Below, piece after piece: positions 34,577 through 42,514 of a stretch of 64,000 bases of DNA. A model generated the notes under the pieces. The model was not told the DNA's origin. It was given only the letters and a program-made list of their open reading frames with translations, and did not search any database. The position numbers were made by a program, and so were the translations under genes. Source of the stretch: Cyclobacteriaceae bacterium (GTDB lineage Bacteria; Bacteroidota; Bacteroidia; Cytophagales; Cyclobacteriaceae). The DNA is taken from positions 235,599-299,598 of the forward strand of contig JAKLJG010000001.1 in assembly GCA_023151255.1 (NCBI GenBank). Direction: 5' to 3'. The first letter of the stretch is position 1, and each line of letters starts with the position of its first letter.

Positions 34577-35470
34577 TTGGCCACCGTTCTTTCCATCCAA
34601 AACCTGACCAAGCACTTTGGCAGGATCAGGGCCGTTAATAGCCTTAACCTGGAAGTGAAATCCGGACAGGTATTTGGTATGCTTGGCCCGAACGGCAGCG
34701 GTAAAACCACCACGCTGGGTATGCTAATGGGAGTAACCAACCCGACTTCCGGAAGTTTTTACTGGTTTGGTGAGGGGCCCACACCACAGGTGCGAAAGCG
34801 AATCGGTGCGGTACTTGAGCATCCTATTTTCTATCCCTACCTGAGCGGACAGAAGAACCTGGAGTTAAATGCGATGATCAAGGAATGTTCTGCAGAAAAT
34901 ATATCACGAGTATTAAACCTGGTTGAGTTAACTGATCGGAAAGACGATAAATACAAAACCTACTCGCTGGGCATGAAGCAACGGCTGGCCATTGCGTCTG
35001 CATTACTTAATGATCCAACGGTGTTGATTCTGGATGAACCGACTAATGGCCTTGATCCGATGGGGATTGCAGAAATCCGCGACATCATCCGCAAAATCGC
35101 TGCACAGGGGAAAACCATTATCCTGGCCAGTCACCTGCTGGATGAAGTGCAAAAAGTATGTACTCATTTTGCAGTTTTGAAAAAGGGAAATATGATTTAT
35201 ACCGGACCGGTTGGCCAGGTCGGCAGCGGTACCGAAGCGGTTGAAGTGAATGCTGACGTTGAAAACCTGAATGAAGTGCTGCTTGCATTCTCCGGAACGT
35301 CATCCATAAATAAGGAAAATGGCAGTTACCATGTTTCCTTGCGCGAAGGGTTTACCAGCAAAGACCTTAACCGGTTTTTATTCGAAAACGGAATAATTGC
35401 TTCGCACCTGGTTACCAAACGAAAAAGCCTGGAAAAGCAATTTCTTGAAATTCTTTCTGAATCGGATTGA
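34577..35470 (+). CDS. ABC-2 type transporter ATP-binding protein
   Basis: ATPase of 297 residues. Walker A MLGPNGSGKTTTLGML, signature YSLGMKQRLAIASALL, Walker B VLILDEPTNGLDPMG, H-loop ILASHLLDEVQ; a C-terminal extension of about 80 residues as in other ABC-2 export ATPases (bacitracin/daunorubicin-type). The start is TTG at 34577 (A-T-V-L-S-I-Q-N-L-T-K-H-F-G follows). The permease gene begins 4 bases after its stop. Exported substrate unknown. Confidence 0.92.
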   Translation: MATVLSIQNLTKHFGRIRAVNSLNLEVKSGQVFGMLGPNGSGKTTTLGMLMGVTNPTSGSFYWFGEGPTPQVRKRIGAVLEHPIFYPYLSGQKNLELNAMIKECSAENISRVLNLVELTDRKDDKYKTYSLGMKQRLAIASALLNDPTVLILDEPTNGLDPMGIAEIRDIIRKIAAQGKTIILASHLLDEVQKVCTHFAVLKKGNMIYTGPVGQVGSGTEAVEVNADVENLNEVLLAFSGTSSINKENGSYHVSLREGFTSKDLNRFLFENGIIASHLVTKRKSLEKQFLEILSESD

Positions 35471-35474
35471 CAGC

Positions 35475-36278
35475 ATGCTCCACCTCCTTAAAATTGATCT
35501 GAAAAAACTACTCAATTACAGAACCTTCTGGATCATCTGCGGCTTATACTTTTTTACATTGCTGATGGCTACCGCCAGTGGCATGGAATTTTTAAAGTGG
35601 CTTGACCGCACGGTTGAGGGCTTCGGGCAGTCAATAAACATTAACCGTATTCCGCTGTATCACTTTCCGGATGTTTGGCAAAACCTGGCCTGGAGCAGCG
35701 GCCTTTTGAAAATCATGATTGCCATCATGGTGGTCATTTCCATTACCAATGAATATTCGTACCGTACCATACGGCAAAACATTATTGACGGGTTGAGCCG
35801 GAAAGAATTTCTGATTTCAAAAATTTTAACAAATCTGGTACTGGCTGCGCTTAGCATGCTGCTCGTTTTTCTGGTAGCGCTGATTACCGGGCTTATTTAC
35901 TCGCCATCATATAATGTAGATTATATGTTTCGGGGTATTGAATTTTTCCCGGCTTACTTCCTTGAAGTATTTGCCTTTCTTTCGTTTGCACTTATGCTTG
36001 GCATTTTCGTTCAACGCTCAGGCCTGAGTATCATTTTATTACTGAATTCTTACCTGATTGAGCTGATTATTAAAGAGAATTTGGACAATTACTTCCCGGA
36101 GGTTATCCGTTTTTTCCCGCTCGAATCCATTATGAATCTGGTGCCGTTGCCCTTTGCACGGTATGCCTTTCAGGAGATACAGGATTATGTGAGCCTCTCG
36201 GCTGTTGGCATTGCCTTGGCCTGGACGTTCCTGTTTAACTATTTCAGCTACCTGAAGTTAAAGAGGGCTGATATCTGA
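35475..36278 (+). CDS. ABC-2 type permease
   Basis: Membrane permease of about 267 residues, six predicted helices (for example IICGLYFFTLLMATASG; LVLAALSMLLVFLVALITGL; GIALAWTFLFNYFSYL). N-terminal LLKIDLKKLLNYRTFW is typical of ABC-2 permeases, as is the loop ITNEYSYRTIRQNIIDGLSR. The open frame begins at 35397 inside the ATPase gene, but ATG 35475 four bases after its stop is the natural start. Works as the membrane partner of the upstream ATPase. Confidence 0.88.
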   Translation: MLHLLKIDLKKLLNYRTFWIICGLYFFTLLMATASGMEFLKWLDRTVEGFGQSININRIPLYHFPDVWQNLAWSSGLLKIMIAIMVVISITNEYSYRTIRQNIIDGLSRKEFLISKILTNLVLAALSMLLVFLVALITGLIYSPSYNVDYMFRGIEFFPAYFLEVFAFLSFALMLGIFVQRSGLSIILLLNSYLIELIIKENLDNYFPEVIRFFPLESIMNLVPLPFARYAFQEIQDYVSLSAVGIALAWTFLFNYFSYLKLKRADI

Positions 36279-36295
36279 AGCTTACTCTTTACAGG

Positions 36296-36949
36296 CTAAG
36301 GGTGTTCACAACCGCAATACCTATCGCTGGCTGCTTTTTCAAAACACTCTTTTCCTTCTTTGTAAGAGAACCAGGCCAGTCCGAGGGTGCCGGCTGCATC
36401 GATATAAGGAAGACCGGTTAGTTCATAAAGCCCACTTGCTACGAGCAGTATTATTGACATGTAAACACAAACCAGCGTGCAGTTGGCATCGGCTAAAATA
36501 GCCTCCGACTTAAGCCGGTTACCGGTGTGCCGTTTGCCGTAAATCAGGCCGAGCATCACTGCAATGCTGATGATTGAAATGACAACGCCCCAAAATGTGG
36601 TTTCCGGTTTTTTACCAAGATAAATTGCCCATGCCGCTCCTGCCACCAGGCCAACAACCAACAGGTAGAAGGCCGTTCCGGTTATGCGCAAGGCTGTGCG
36701 TTCAAACATATCGCGGCTGGCGTTAGGATGGTGCCGGATACGCAGCACCATGTGCATAATGCCGATGCCGGAAATCATTTCAATGAAACTGTCAACTCCA
36801 AAACCGAAGAGCGTCAGCGTTTCGTCTTCATACCCAAACCAGGTGGCAATAATGCCTTCGGCCAGGTTGTAGATAATGGTAAAAACCGCCAGCGCCAGAG
36901 CGATAGTGTAAAGTTTCTGATTGCTTTGTTTGTTAGTGAATGTTGTCAA
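36296..36949 (-). CDS. CDF-like cation transporter (single-domain membrane protein)
   Basis: Inner-membrane protein of 217 residues with six predicted helices. The two CDF-like metal-site helices are recognisable: GYEDETLTLFGFGVDSFIEM (helix 2) and SEAILADANCTLVCVYMSII (helix 5), the latter with A-D-A-N-C where zinc transporters have A-D-A-x-H. The usual cytoplasmic C-terminal domain is missing; the protein ends after a short Cys/His tail (RYCGCEHP). Start is TTG at 36949. Metal or other ion not determinable. The serine hydrolase gene ends 4 bases upstream. Confidence 0.8.
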   Translation of the reverse strand: MTTFTNKQSNQKLYTIALALAVFTIIYNLAEGIIATWFGYEDETLTLFGFGVDSFIEMISGIGIMHMVLRIRHHPNASRDMFERTALRITGTAFYLLVVGLVAGAAWAIYLGKKPETTFWGVVISIISIAVMLGLIYGKRHTGNRLKSEAILADANCTLVCVYMSIILLVASGLYELTGLPYIDAAGTLGLAWFSYKEGKECFEKAASDRYCGCEHP

Positions 36950-36953
36950 AATA

Positions 36954-38213
36954 CTAATCAGTTATGGCCTGATAGGTAAGCACTTTAAATTTTTCACCAA
37001 TACTCCAGTGAGCCGTTTCATAAATATTAGTGAAAATCAATCCGATCAGTTTTTCTTTCGGGTCGGCCCAGTAATGCGTGTTAAAGGCACCTCCCCAAGA
37101 AAATGATCCGAGTGAAACAACGGAGGTATGATCGTTGGAAGTTGTTTCCAGCCCGAAGCCCAAGCCAAACGGTGAGGCGTTGATAGCCGCAACCTGGTTG
37201 GTCAGCATCAATTCAACCGTTTTCCGGCTGATTAACCGCACTCCGTTTAGTTGCCCATAGTTCAGGAAGAGTTGCAAAAATTTTGCATAATCCTCCACAG
37301 TTGATGACAATCCGGCTCCTCCCGAAAAATAGCTCCCTTTCAGTTTTGGGTAGTCGGGATCGACCTTATCATACATGTTGTTTGTAGCCTTTTGCAGTTT
37401 CCCATCCCGGCCGCTGTATAGCGGCACCAGGCGTGCGTGTTTTTCACCGGGCAGGTAGAACCACGTGTCGTTCATACCAAGCGGTTCAAAGATGCGCTTA
37501 CGCAGAAACTCATCCAACGGCATACCTGACCAGATTTCAACCAGGTAGCCCAGCACATCCGTATTTAATCCGTAGGTAAATCGTTCTCCGGGTATATGCT
37601 TTAACGGAAGACCTCCTAAAATTTTCATCTTGTCAGCCAATACATCTTTGTCGTTGCCGATGCCGCTGGGAACGCCCGCTTTGGCGTAAATAGCTTTGAA
37701 CTCTTTGCTGCCAATGGCTGCGTAATCAATGCCCGAGGTATGGGTAAGTAATTGGCGTATTGTAATCTCTTTATTGGCAGGTTCGGCAACAAAACTGCTA
37801 TCCGCAGCATTAAAGGTTTTTAACACCGCTGGGTTTTTAAATTCAGGAATATATTTCGAAACAGGTTCGTCCAGTAAAAATTTCCCTTCTTCCCACAGCA
37901 TCATCACGGCCAGGCTGGTAATGGCCTTGGTTTGCGAAGCAATGCGAAAGATGTTGTCTTTCTGCATCGCTTTTTTTGCTTCCAGGTTGCTAAACCCATA
38001 GGCCTGGTGGTACGCAATTTTGCCGTTGCGCACCAGCAGCACTACTGCTTCCGGAATGCCTTGTTTGGCGATCAGGTCGCTCACCATTGCATCAATCCGC
38101 TTAAGTCGTTCAGCAGAAAAACCGGCTGCTTCCGGTTTGGCCTGTACAAACACCTGTGCCTGAACAGACAGAGTAACAGAAGTAATAAGGAAGAAAAGAA
38201 TACATCGTAACAT
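36954..38213 (-). CDS. Serine hydrolase, beta-lactamase/AmpC family, exported
   Basis: Exported serine hydrolase of about 419 residues. Signal peptide MLRCILFFLITSVTLSVQAQ. Catalytic S-x-x-K is in FRIASQTKAITSLAV near residue 85; the Y-x-N equivalent is in FTYGLNTDVLGYLVE near 200; the C-terminal box is SFSWGGAFNTHYWADP (H in place of K-T-G), as in esterase-type members (EstB-like). Probably a peptidase or esterase, not a drug-resistance beta-lactamase. ATG 38213 starts the signal peptide. Upstream partner of the CDF-like transporter, 4 bases apart. Confidence 0.88.
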   Translation of the reverse strand: MLRCILFFLITSVTLSVQAQVFVQAKPEAAGFSAERLKRIDAMVSDLIAKQGIPEAVVLLVRNGKIAYHQAYGFSNLEAKKAMQKDNIFRIASQTKAITSLAVMMLWEEGKFLLDEPVSKYIPEFKNPAVLKTFNAADSSFVAEPANKEITIRQLLTHTSGIDYAAIGSKEFKAIYAKAGVPSGIGNDKDVLADKMKILGGLPLKHIPGERFTYGLNTDVLGYLVEIWSGMPLDEFLRKRIFEPLGMNDTWFYLPGEKHARLVPLYSGRDGKLQKATNNMYDKVDPDYPKLKGSYFSGGAGLSSTVEDYAKFLQLFLNYGQLNGVRLISRKTVELMLTNQVAAINASPFGLGFGLETTSNDHTSVVSLGSFSWGGAFNTHYWADPKEKLIGLIFTNIYETAHWSIGEKFKVLTYQAITD

Positions 38214-38279
38214 AGGCAATGATTTAAAACGTAGGTTAAAAGTACTGAACAAACCTGAAACTGGTACCCTGCAACCTGA

Positions 38280-38852
38280 TCACGCTTTTACATGCCCCCA
38301 GTTCTTGCCCGATTTAATGCGGTATAATTGCATTTCAGAAATACCAAACTGTTTGGCGATGATTTTCATGCGGGTTTTTCCTTCTGCCAGTTTGCGCTTA
38401 AGCAGTTTTACGCGGTCTGTGGTAAGTTTTTGTCCACGTCCTGAATACTCGGCCTTTGATTTAAGGTAGTTTGGGTCTTTCACCATGTGCGCGTGTTTTT
38501 CATCGCGTGTTACCCATTTCAGATTGCGGTAGTAGTTGTTTTCTTTTTTATGGTCAAGATGGATAACAAACTTGTGGGCCGCACTGGGCCGGTCGCAAAA
38601 ATATTCGGCCACCAGGCGGTGAACCAGGAACCCGTAGCTTTTGCCATTTTTGCGCAGTTGAATACCGGGGTATTGTTTAATGAAGCTGTGTTTCATAAAG
38701 TATCCGTTATCGTGGGTGTTCCAAAATGCCACTACCCTGCCAAAGTTCGAAATAGCATAACGCTGCCCATCGCTTGCTTTAAAACCGCGTACTGTTTCCA
38801 GCTTCTCGGAAGAGTAAAATTTAAGTTTCTGGATTTTTCGAATGGTACTCAT
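38280..38852 (-). CDS. NUMOD4/HNH endonuclease-like protein with C-terminal HTH
   Basis: Protein of 190 residues with three parts: NUMOD4-like segment (QRYAISNFGRVVAFWN, about 28-45), an HNH nuclease core (VHRLVAEYF, then IHLDHKKENNYYRNLKWVTR, about 90-125), and a resolvase-like helix-turn-helix (MKIIAKQFGISEMQLYRIKS) at the end. His and Asn of the HNH core are present. Such genes belong to the homing-endonuclease pool, but this one lies alone between a hydrolase and the hydroxyproline genes with no intron or intein in view, so it may be a domesticated DNA-binding regulator. A hairpin plus T-tract precedes the ATG. Confidence 0.8.
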   Translation of the reverse strand: MSTIRKIQKLKFYSSEKLETVRGFKASDGQRYAISNFGRVVAFWNTHDNGYFMKHSFIKQYPGIQLRKNGKSYGFLVHRLVAEYFCDRPSAAHKFVIHLDHKKENNYYRNLKWVTRDEKHAHMVKDPNYLKSKAEYSGRGQKLTTDRVKLLKRKLAEGKTRMKIIAKQFGISEMQLYRIKSGKNWGHVKA

Positions 38853-38863
38853 AGGTTTAGTAG

Positions 38864-38887
38864 AAAAAAAGTGCGCGATATGCGCAC
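38864..38887 (-). promoter_or_regulatory. Terminator-like hairpin in the NUMOD4/HNH leader
   Basis: Read on the minus strand: GTGCGC-ATATC-GCGCAC then seven T (38887 down to 38864), ending 11 bases before the ATG at 38852. A perfect 6-bp GC-rich stem with a T-run is the shape of an intrinsic terminator, but nothing is encoded upstream on this strand before the divergent promoter region. So it may act as an attenuator or as an autoregulatory site. Confidence 0.5.
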
Positions 38888-38988
38888 AAGTTTAAATGAT
38901 GTGAACCATTAAACCCGATGAACCCGATAATTCAGGTTGACATTTTCTAACTTCGGTAGTTTATGCGTACAAACGGTTAATCAAAGCC

Positions 38989-39019
38989 TATGGGTATTAA
39001 GGCAATTCCTATAACTTTG
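38989..39019 (+). promoter_or_regulatory. Candidate promoter of the hydroxyproline genes
   Basis: TATG (38989-38992) and TAACTTTG (39012-39019) are separated by 19 bases. The second is a full match to the Bacteroidota -7 box TAnnTTTG and the first matches TTTG at three of four bases. Transcription would start near 39023-39026, about 15 bases before the ATG at 39039. Confidence 0.5.
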
Positions 39020-39038
39020 ACCGAACAAGTATCGGCTT

Positions 39039-39932
39039 ATGGTTTCATGGATTGGGGTTTACCCGGCTTTAACCACCAAGTTTACAGTTGATGATAAACT
39101 TGATTTTACACTTTTTGAAAAAAACCTGAATGCCCAGCTTGCAGCTGGTGTTGAGGGTGTAATTCTTGGAGGGACATTAGGTGAAGCCAGCGTACTGAGC
39201 GATGAAGAAAAGTTTGAACTGGTAAAATTTACAGTAGAAAAAGTTGCCGGCAAGGTTCCGGTAATTATGAACATTGCCGAAGGCAGTACCCGTGAAGCGG
39301 TGAAGCAGGCAGCGGAGGCAGAAAGAAACGGTGCCAACGGATTAATGATGTTGCCGCCCATGCGATACAAGTCTGACCACCGGGAAACTGTTGCCTTTTT
39401 CAAAGCGGTTGCAGACTCAACCTCCCTACCAATAATGGTATATAACAATCCGGTTGATTATAAAGTGGAAGTCACCATCGACATGTTTGCCGAACTGGCA
39501 GCCATTAAAAACATACAGGCCGTAAAAGAATCTACCCGCGATGTATCGAATGTTACGCGCATGATTAACCGCTTTGGCGATAGGTTTAAAATTTTATGCG
39601 GTGTAGATACCCTTGCACTCGAGGAGCTGGTACTGGGTGCCCATGGCTGGGTAGCCGGTTTGGTTTGTGCTTTTCCGAATGAAACAGTAGCCATTTACAA
39701 ACTGGCTAAAGCTGCTAAAATTGATGAGGCTTTGAAAATCTATCGGTGGTTCCTGCCATTGCTGGAGTTGGATATTCATCCGAAGCTGGTTCAATACATT
39801 AAGCTGGCAGAGCAGGAGGTGGGTTTGGGTTCAGAGCATGTACGTGCACCACGCTTGCCGCTGGTAGGTGAAGAACGCGACCAAGTGCTAAAAATCATCC
39901 GTGCCGGAATTAATAGCCGCCCGAAATTGTAA
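39039..39932 (+). CDS. DapA-family lyase, likely pyrroline-4-hydroxy-2-carboxylate deaminase
   Basis: TIM-barrel class I aldolase-type enzyme of 297 residues. The Schiff-base lysine is in AVKESTRDVSN near residue 165 and the catalytic Tyr in MVYNNPVDY near 137. The substrate loop is GGTLGEAS instead of the GTTGE of true dihydrodipicolinate synthase, so lysine synthesis is unlikely. Together with the aldehyde dehydrogenase, epimerase and D-amino-acid oxidase that follow on the same strand, it most likely turns 1-pyrroline-4-hydroxy-2-carboxylate into 2-oxoglutarate semialdehyde plus ammonia. First gene of the hydroxyproline set. Confidence 0.85.
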   Translation: MVSWIGVYPALTTKFTVDDKLDFTLFEKNLNAQLAAGVEGVILGGTLGEASVLSDEEKFELVKFTVEKVAGKVPVIMNIAEGSTREAVKQAAEAERNGANGLMMLPPMRYKSDHRETVAFFKAVADSTSLPIMVYNNPVDYKVEVTIDMFAELAAIKNIQAVKESTRDVSNVTRMINRFGDRFKILCGVDTLALEELVLGAHGWVAGLVCAFPNETVAIYKLAKAAKIDEALKIYRWFLPLLELDIHPKLVQYIKLAEQEVGLGSEHVRAPRLPLVGEERDQVLKIIRAGINSRPKL

Positions 39933-39960
39933 TACTGCTTACTGACACCCTGCTGTACGA

Positions 39961-41439
39961 ATGACTTTTACTGACACCACACCGGAAGACCTAAACAAAA
40001 CGATGCAGGAATCGCACCTGGCGTTTTTGTCGTACAAAAATTTTTCCGGTAAGAAAAAGGCTGAGTTTCTGCGGGCCATTGCCGATGAAATAGAAGTTCT
40101 TGGCAGCGAGTTGGTGCAAACGGCCATGCGCGAAACCAACCTGCCCGAGGCCCGCATTATAAACGAGCGCGGCCGTACCACGGGGCATTGCCGCATGTTT
40201 GCCGATTTGGTTGAAGAAGGCTCGTGGGTTGAGGCGCGGATTGATACAGCCCAGCCCGACCGCATGCCGGCACCAAAGCCCGATATCCGCAAAATGCTTG
40301 TGCCCATCGGGCCGGTGGTAGTTTTTGGAGCCGCCAACTTTCCGTTGGCTTACTCAACAGCAGGTGGAGATACAGCTTCGGCCCTGGCAGCCGGGTGCAC
40401 CGTAGTGGTAAAGGCCCATCCTGCTCATACCGAAACATCAGCCCTGGTTGCATCGGCAATACAGAAGGCAATGGAAAAAACCGGCATGCCCAAAGGTGTT
40501 TTTCAGCATGTGTACGGGGTTGGTTTTGAAGTTGGGCAAGCATTGGTAAAACACCCGTTAACTAAGGCTGTCGGATTTACCGGATCGTTTGCGGGAGGCA
40601 AAGCACTTTTTGATCTGGCCAATCAACGGCCTGAACCGATACCCGTTTTTGCCGAGATGAGCAGCATCAACCCGGTTATTCTTTTGCCCGAAACACTTTC
40701 GCGTGATGCCGGAGCAACTGCCAGTAAATTGGCGGCCTCCATCACACTTGGTGTCGGGCAGTTTTGTACCAACCCCGGACTCATCATTGCCATGGAAGGC
40801 GATGGTTTGAATCGGTTTTTACAAAGCCTTTCAGCCGAAATCCAAAAAGTACTTCCGGGAACCATGCTGCACCAGGGTATTGCCGATAATTATCATCAGA
40901 AATTAAATCAGGCCTTAGCGCAGAAGGGCGTTATGGTTGAAGGGCAATCGAAAGAAACCGGTAACAATGAACAGGGGCGGCCGTTGGTAGCATCGGCACC
41001 GGCTGAAGCGTTTGTTAAAAACCCGGCCTTGGCCGAAGAGGTTTTCGGACCGTTTTCGTTAATCATCCGTTGTAAAAATATCGATGAGCTACATGCAGTG
41101 GTGAACCGCATTCGGGGTCAGCTTACCACCACCATTATTGCTGATGAAGCCGAATTACTGAAGCACCGGAACCTGCTGAATATCCTCACTGAGAAAGCCG
41201 GCCGACTTATTATGAATGGCGTACCTACCGGTGTAGAGGTTTGTCCTTCGATGATGCATGGCGGCCCCTTCCCGGCAACAACCGACTCGCGCTTTACCGC
41301 AGTAGGCACCGATGCCATCAAGCGTTTCGCCAGGCCGGTGGCGTACCAGCATTTTGCCGATGCCTTGCTGCCCGATGAATTGAAAGAGGCTAACCCGTTG
41401 GGTATTTGGCGACTCGTTAATGGAAAGTGGAATAAGTAA
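39961..41439 (+). CDS. 2-oxoglutarate semialdehyde dehydrogenase (ALDH family)
   Basis: NAD(P)-dependent aldehyde dehydrogenase of 492 residues. Catalytic Cys is in LGVGQFCTNPGLI near residue 267, the general-base Glu in VFAEMSSINPVIL near 233, the cofactor loop in VGFTGSFAGGKAL, and VVKAHPAHTETS lies in the Rossmann half. This ALDH subgroup (KGSDH type III) oxidises 2-oxoglutarate semialdehyde to 2-oxoglutarate in hydroxyproline and sugar-acid breakdown. It starts 28 bases after the DapA-family gene and precedes the epimerase, giving the last step of the pathway. Confidence 0.88.
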   Translation: MTFTDTTPEDLNKTMQESHLAFLSYKNFSGKKKAEFLRAIADEIEVLGSELVQTAMRETNLPEARIINERGRTTGHCRMFADLVEEGSWVEARIDTAQPDRMPAPKPDIRKMLVPIGPVVVFGAANFPLAYSTAGGDTASALAAGCTVVVKAHPAHTETSALVASAIQKAMEKTGMPKGVFQHVYGVGFEVGQALVKHPLTKAVGFTGSFAGGKALFDLANQRPEPIPVFAEMSSINPVILLPETLSRDAGATASKLAASITLGVGQFCTNPGLIIAMEGDGLNRFLQSLSAEIQKVLPGTMLHQGIADNYHQKLNQALAQKGVMVEGQSKETGNNEQGRPLVASAPAEAFVKNPALAEEVFGPFSLIIRCKNIDELHAVVNRIRGQLTTTIIADEAELLKHRNLLNILTEKAGRLIMNGVPTGVEVCPSMMHGGPFPATTDSRFTAVGTDAIKRFARPVAYQHFADALLPDELKEANPLGIWRLVNGKWNK

Positions 41440-41509
41440 TCAGCAGCAAACTGCGAAATCAGCGGGGAAATTTTAGCCACCGTTAATTGAAGCAACAAGA
41501 AAATCCGAA

Positions 41510-42508
41510 ATGAACCTATTCAAATGCATCGATGCGCACACCTGCGGTAATCCGGTTCGGGTGGTTACTGAAGGCGGACCGGAACTGCAGGGAGCTACCA
41601 TGAGTGAAAAGCGACAGCATTTTATGCGTGAGTACGACTGGATTCGTAAAGGACTGATGTTTGAGCCCCGTGGCCATGACATGATGAGCGGCAGCATTCT
41701 CTATCCTCCGGCCGATCCGGCCAACGATGTTGGAATTTTGTTTATCGAAACCAGTGGATGCCTGCCTATGTGCGGGCACGGTACCATTGGCACGGTAACA
41801 GTTGCCATCGAACACAACCTGGTGATTCCTAAAACTCCGGGTGTACTTAACCTGGAAGTGCCTGCAGGGCTGGTGCGTGTGGAGTACAAACAGGAAGGAA
41901 AAAAAGTGAAGTCAGTCAAAATCCGGAATGTAAAAGCCTACCTGGCCGCAGAAAACCTGACGGCCGATTGCCCCGACCTGGGCGAACTGACACTGGATGT
42001 TTCGTATGGCGGAAATTTTTATGCGATTGTTGATGTGCAAAAAAATTTTCCGGGGCTTGAACATTTCACAGCCGACCAGCTGATTAGCTGGAGCCGCGTG
42101 TTACGGAAAAATATCAATGCAAAATACACGTTTGTACATCCTGAAAACCCAACCATCAACGGGTGCAGCCATATCCTATGGACCGGCCAACCTGTTGACC
42201 CCGATTCTACGGCACGTAACGCGGTATTTTATGGGGATAAAGCAATCGATCGTTCACCCTGTGGAACCGGTACCTCGGCACGTATGGCGCAGTGGTATGC
42301 CAAAGGGAAACTGAAAAAAGGCGAAGCCTTCGTTCATGAAAGCATCATCGGCTCCAAGTTTACCGGAAGAATAGAAGAAGAAACAGAACTAAACGGTAAG
42401 CCGGCCATCATCCCCAGTGTTGAAGGCTGGGCAAGGGTGTATGGCTTCAACACGATAACCATCGATCCGGAGGATGATCCGTATGCATACGGGTTTCAGG
42501 TAATTTGA
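41510..42508 (+). CDS. 4-hydroxyproline 2-epimerase (proline racemase family)
   Basis: Cofactor-independent epimerase of 332 residues that interconverts trans-4-hydroxy-L-proline and cis-4-hydroxy-D-proline. Both catalytic cysteines of the family are present: LPMCGHGTIGTV near residue 88 and DRSPCGTGTSARMA near residue 250. Cys at both sites fits epimerase or racemase and excludes the Thr-type dehydratase. IDAHTCGNPVRVV at the N-terminus is the usual family start. The adjacent oxidase and deaminase genes favour hydroxyproline over proline as substrate. Ends 6 bases before the oxidase gene. Confidence 0.92.
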   Translation: MNLFKCIDAHTCGNPVRVVTEGGPELQGATMSEKRQHFMREYDWIRKGLMFEPRGHDMMSGSILYPPADPANDVGILFIETSGCLPMCGHGTIGTVTVAIEHNLVIPKTPGVLNLEVPAGLVRVEYKQEGKKVKSVKIRNVKAYLAAENLTADCPDLGELTLDVSYGGNFYAIVDVQKNFPGLEHFTADQLISWSRVLRKNINAKYTFVHPENPTINGCSHILWTGQPVDPDSTARNAVFYGDKAIDRSPCGTGTSARMAQWYAKGKLKKGEAFVHESIIGSKFTGRIEEETELNGKPAIIPSVEGWARVYGFNTITIDPEDDPYAYGFQVI

Positions 42509-42514
42509 TACAGT

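Noticed and set aside
36954-38213. Beta-lactamase resistance gene
   Set aside because: The C-terminal box has H-Y in place of K-T-G and the protein matches esterase/peptidase-type members, so antibiotic resistance is not supported.
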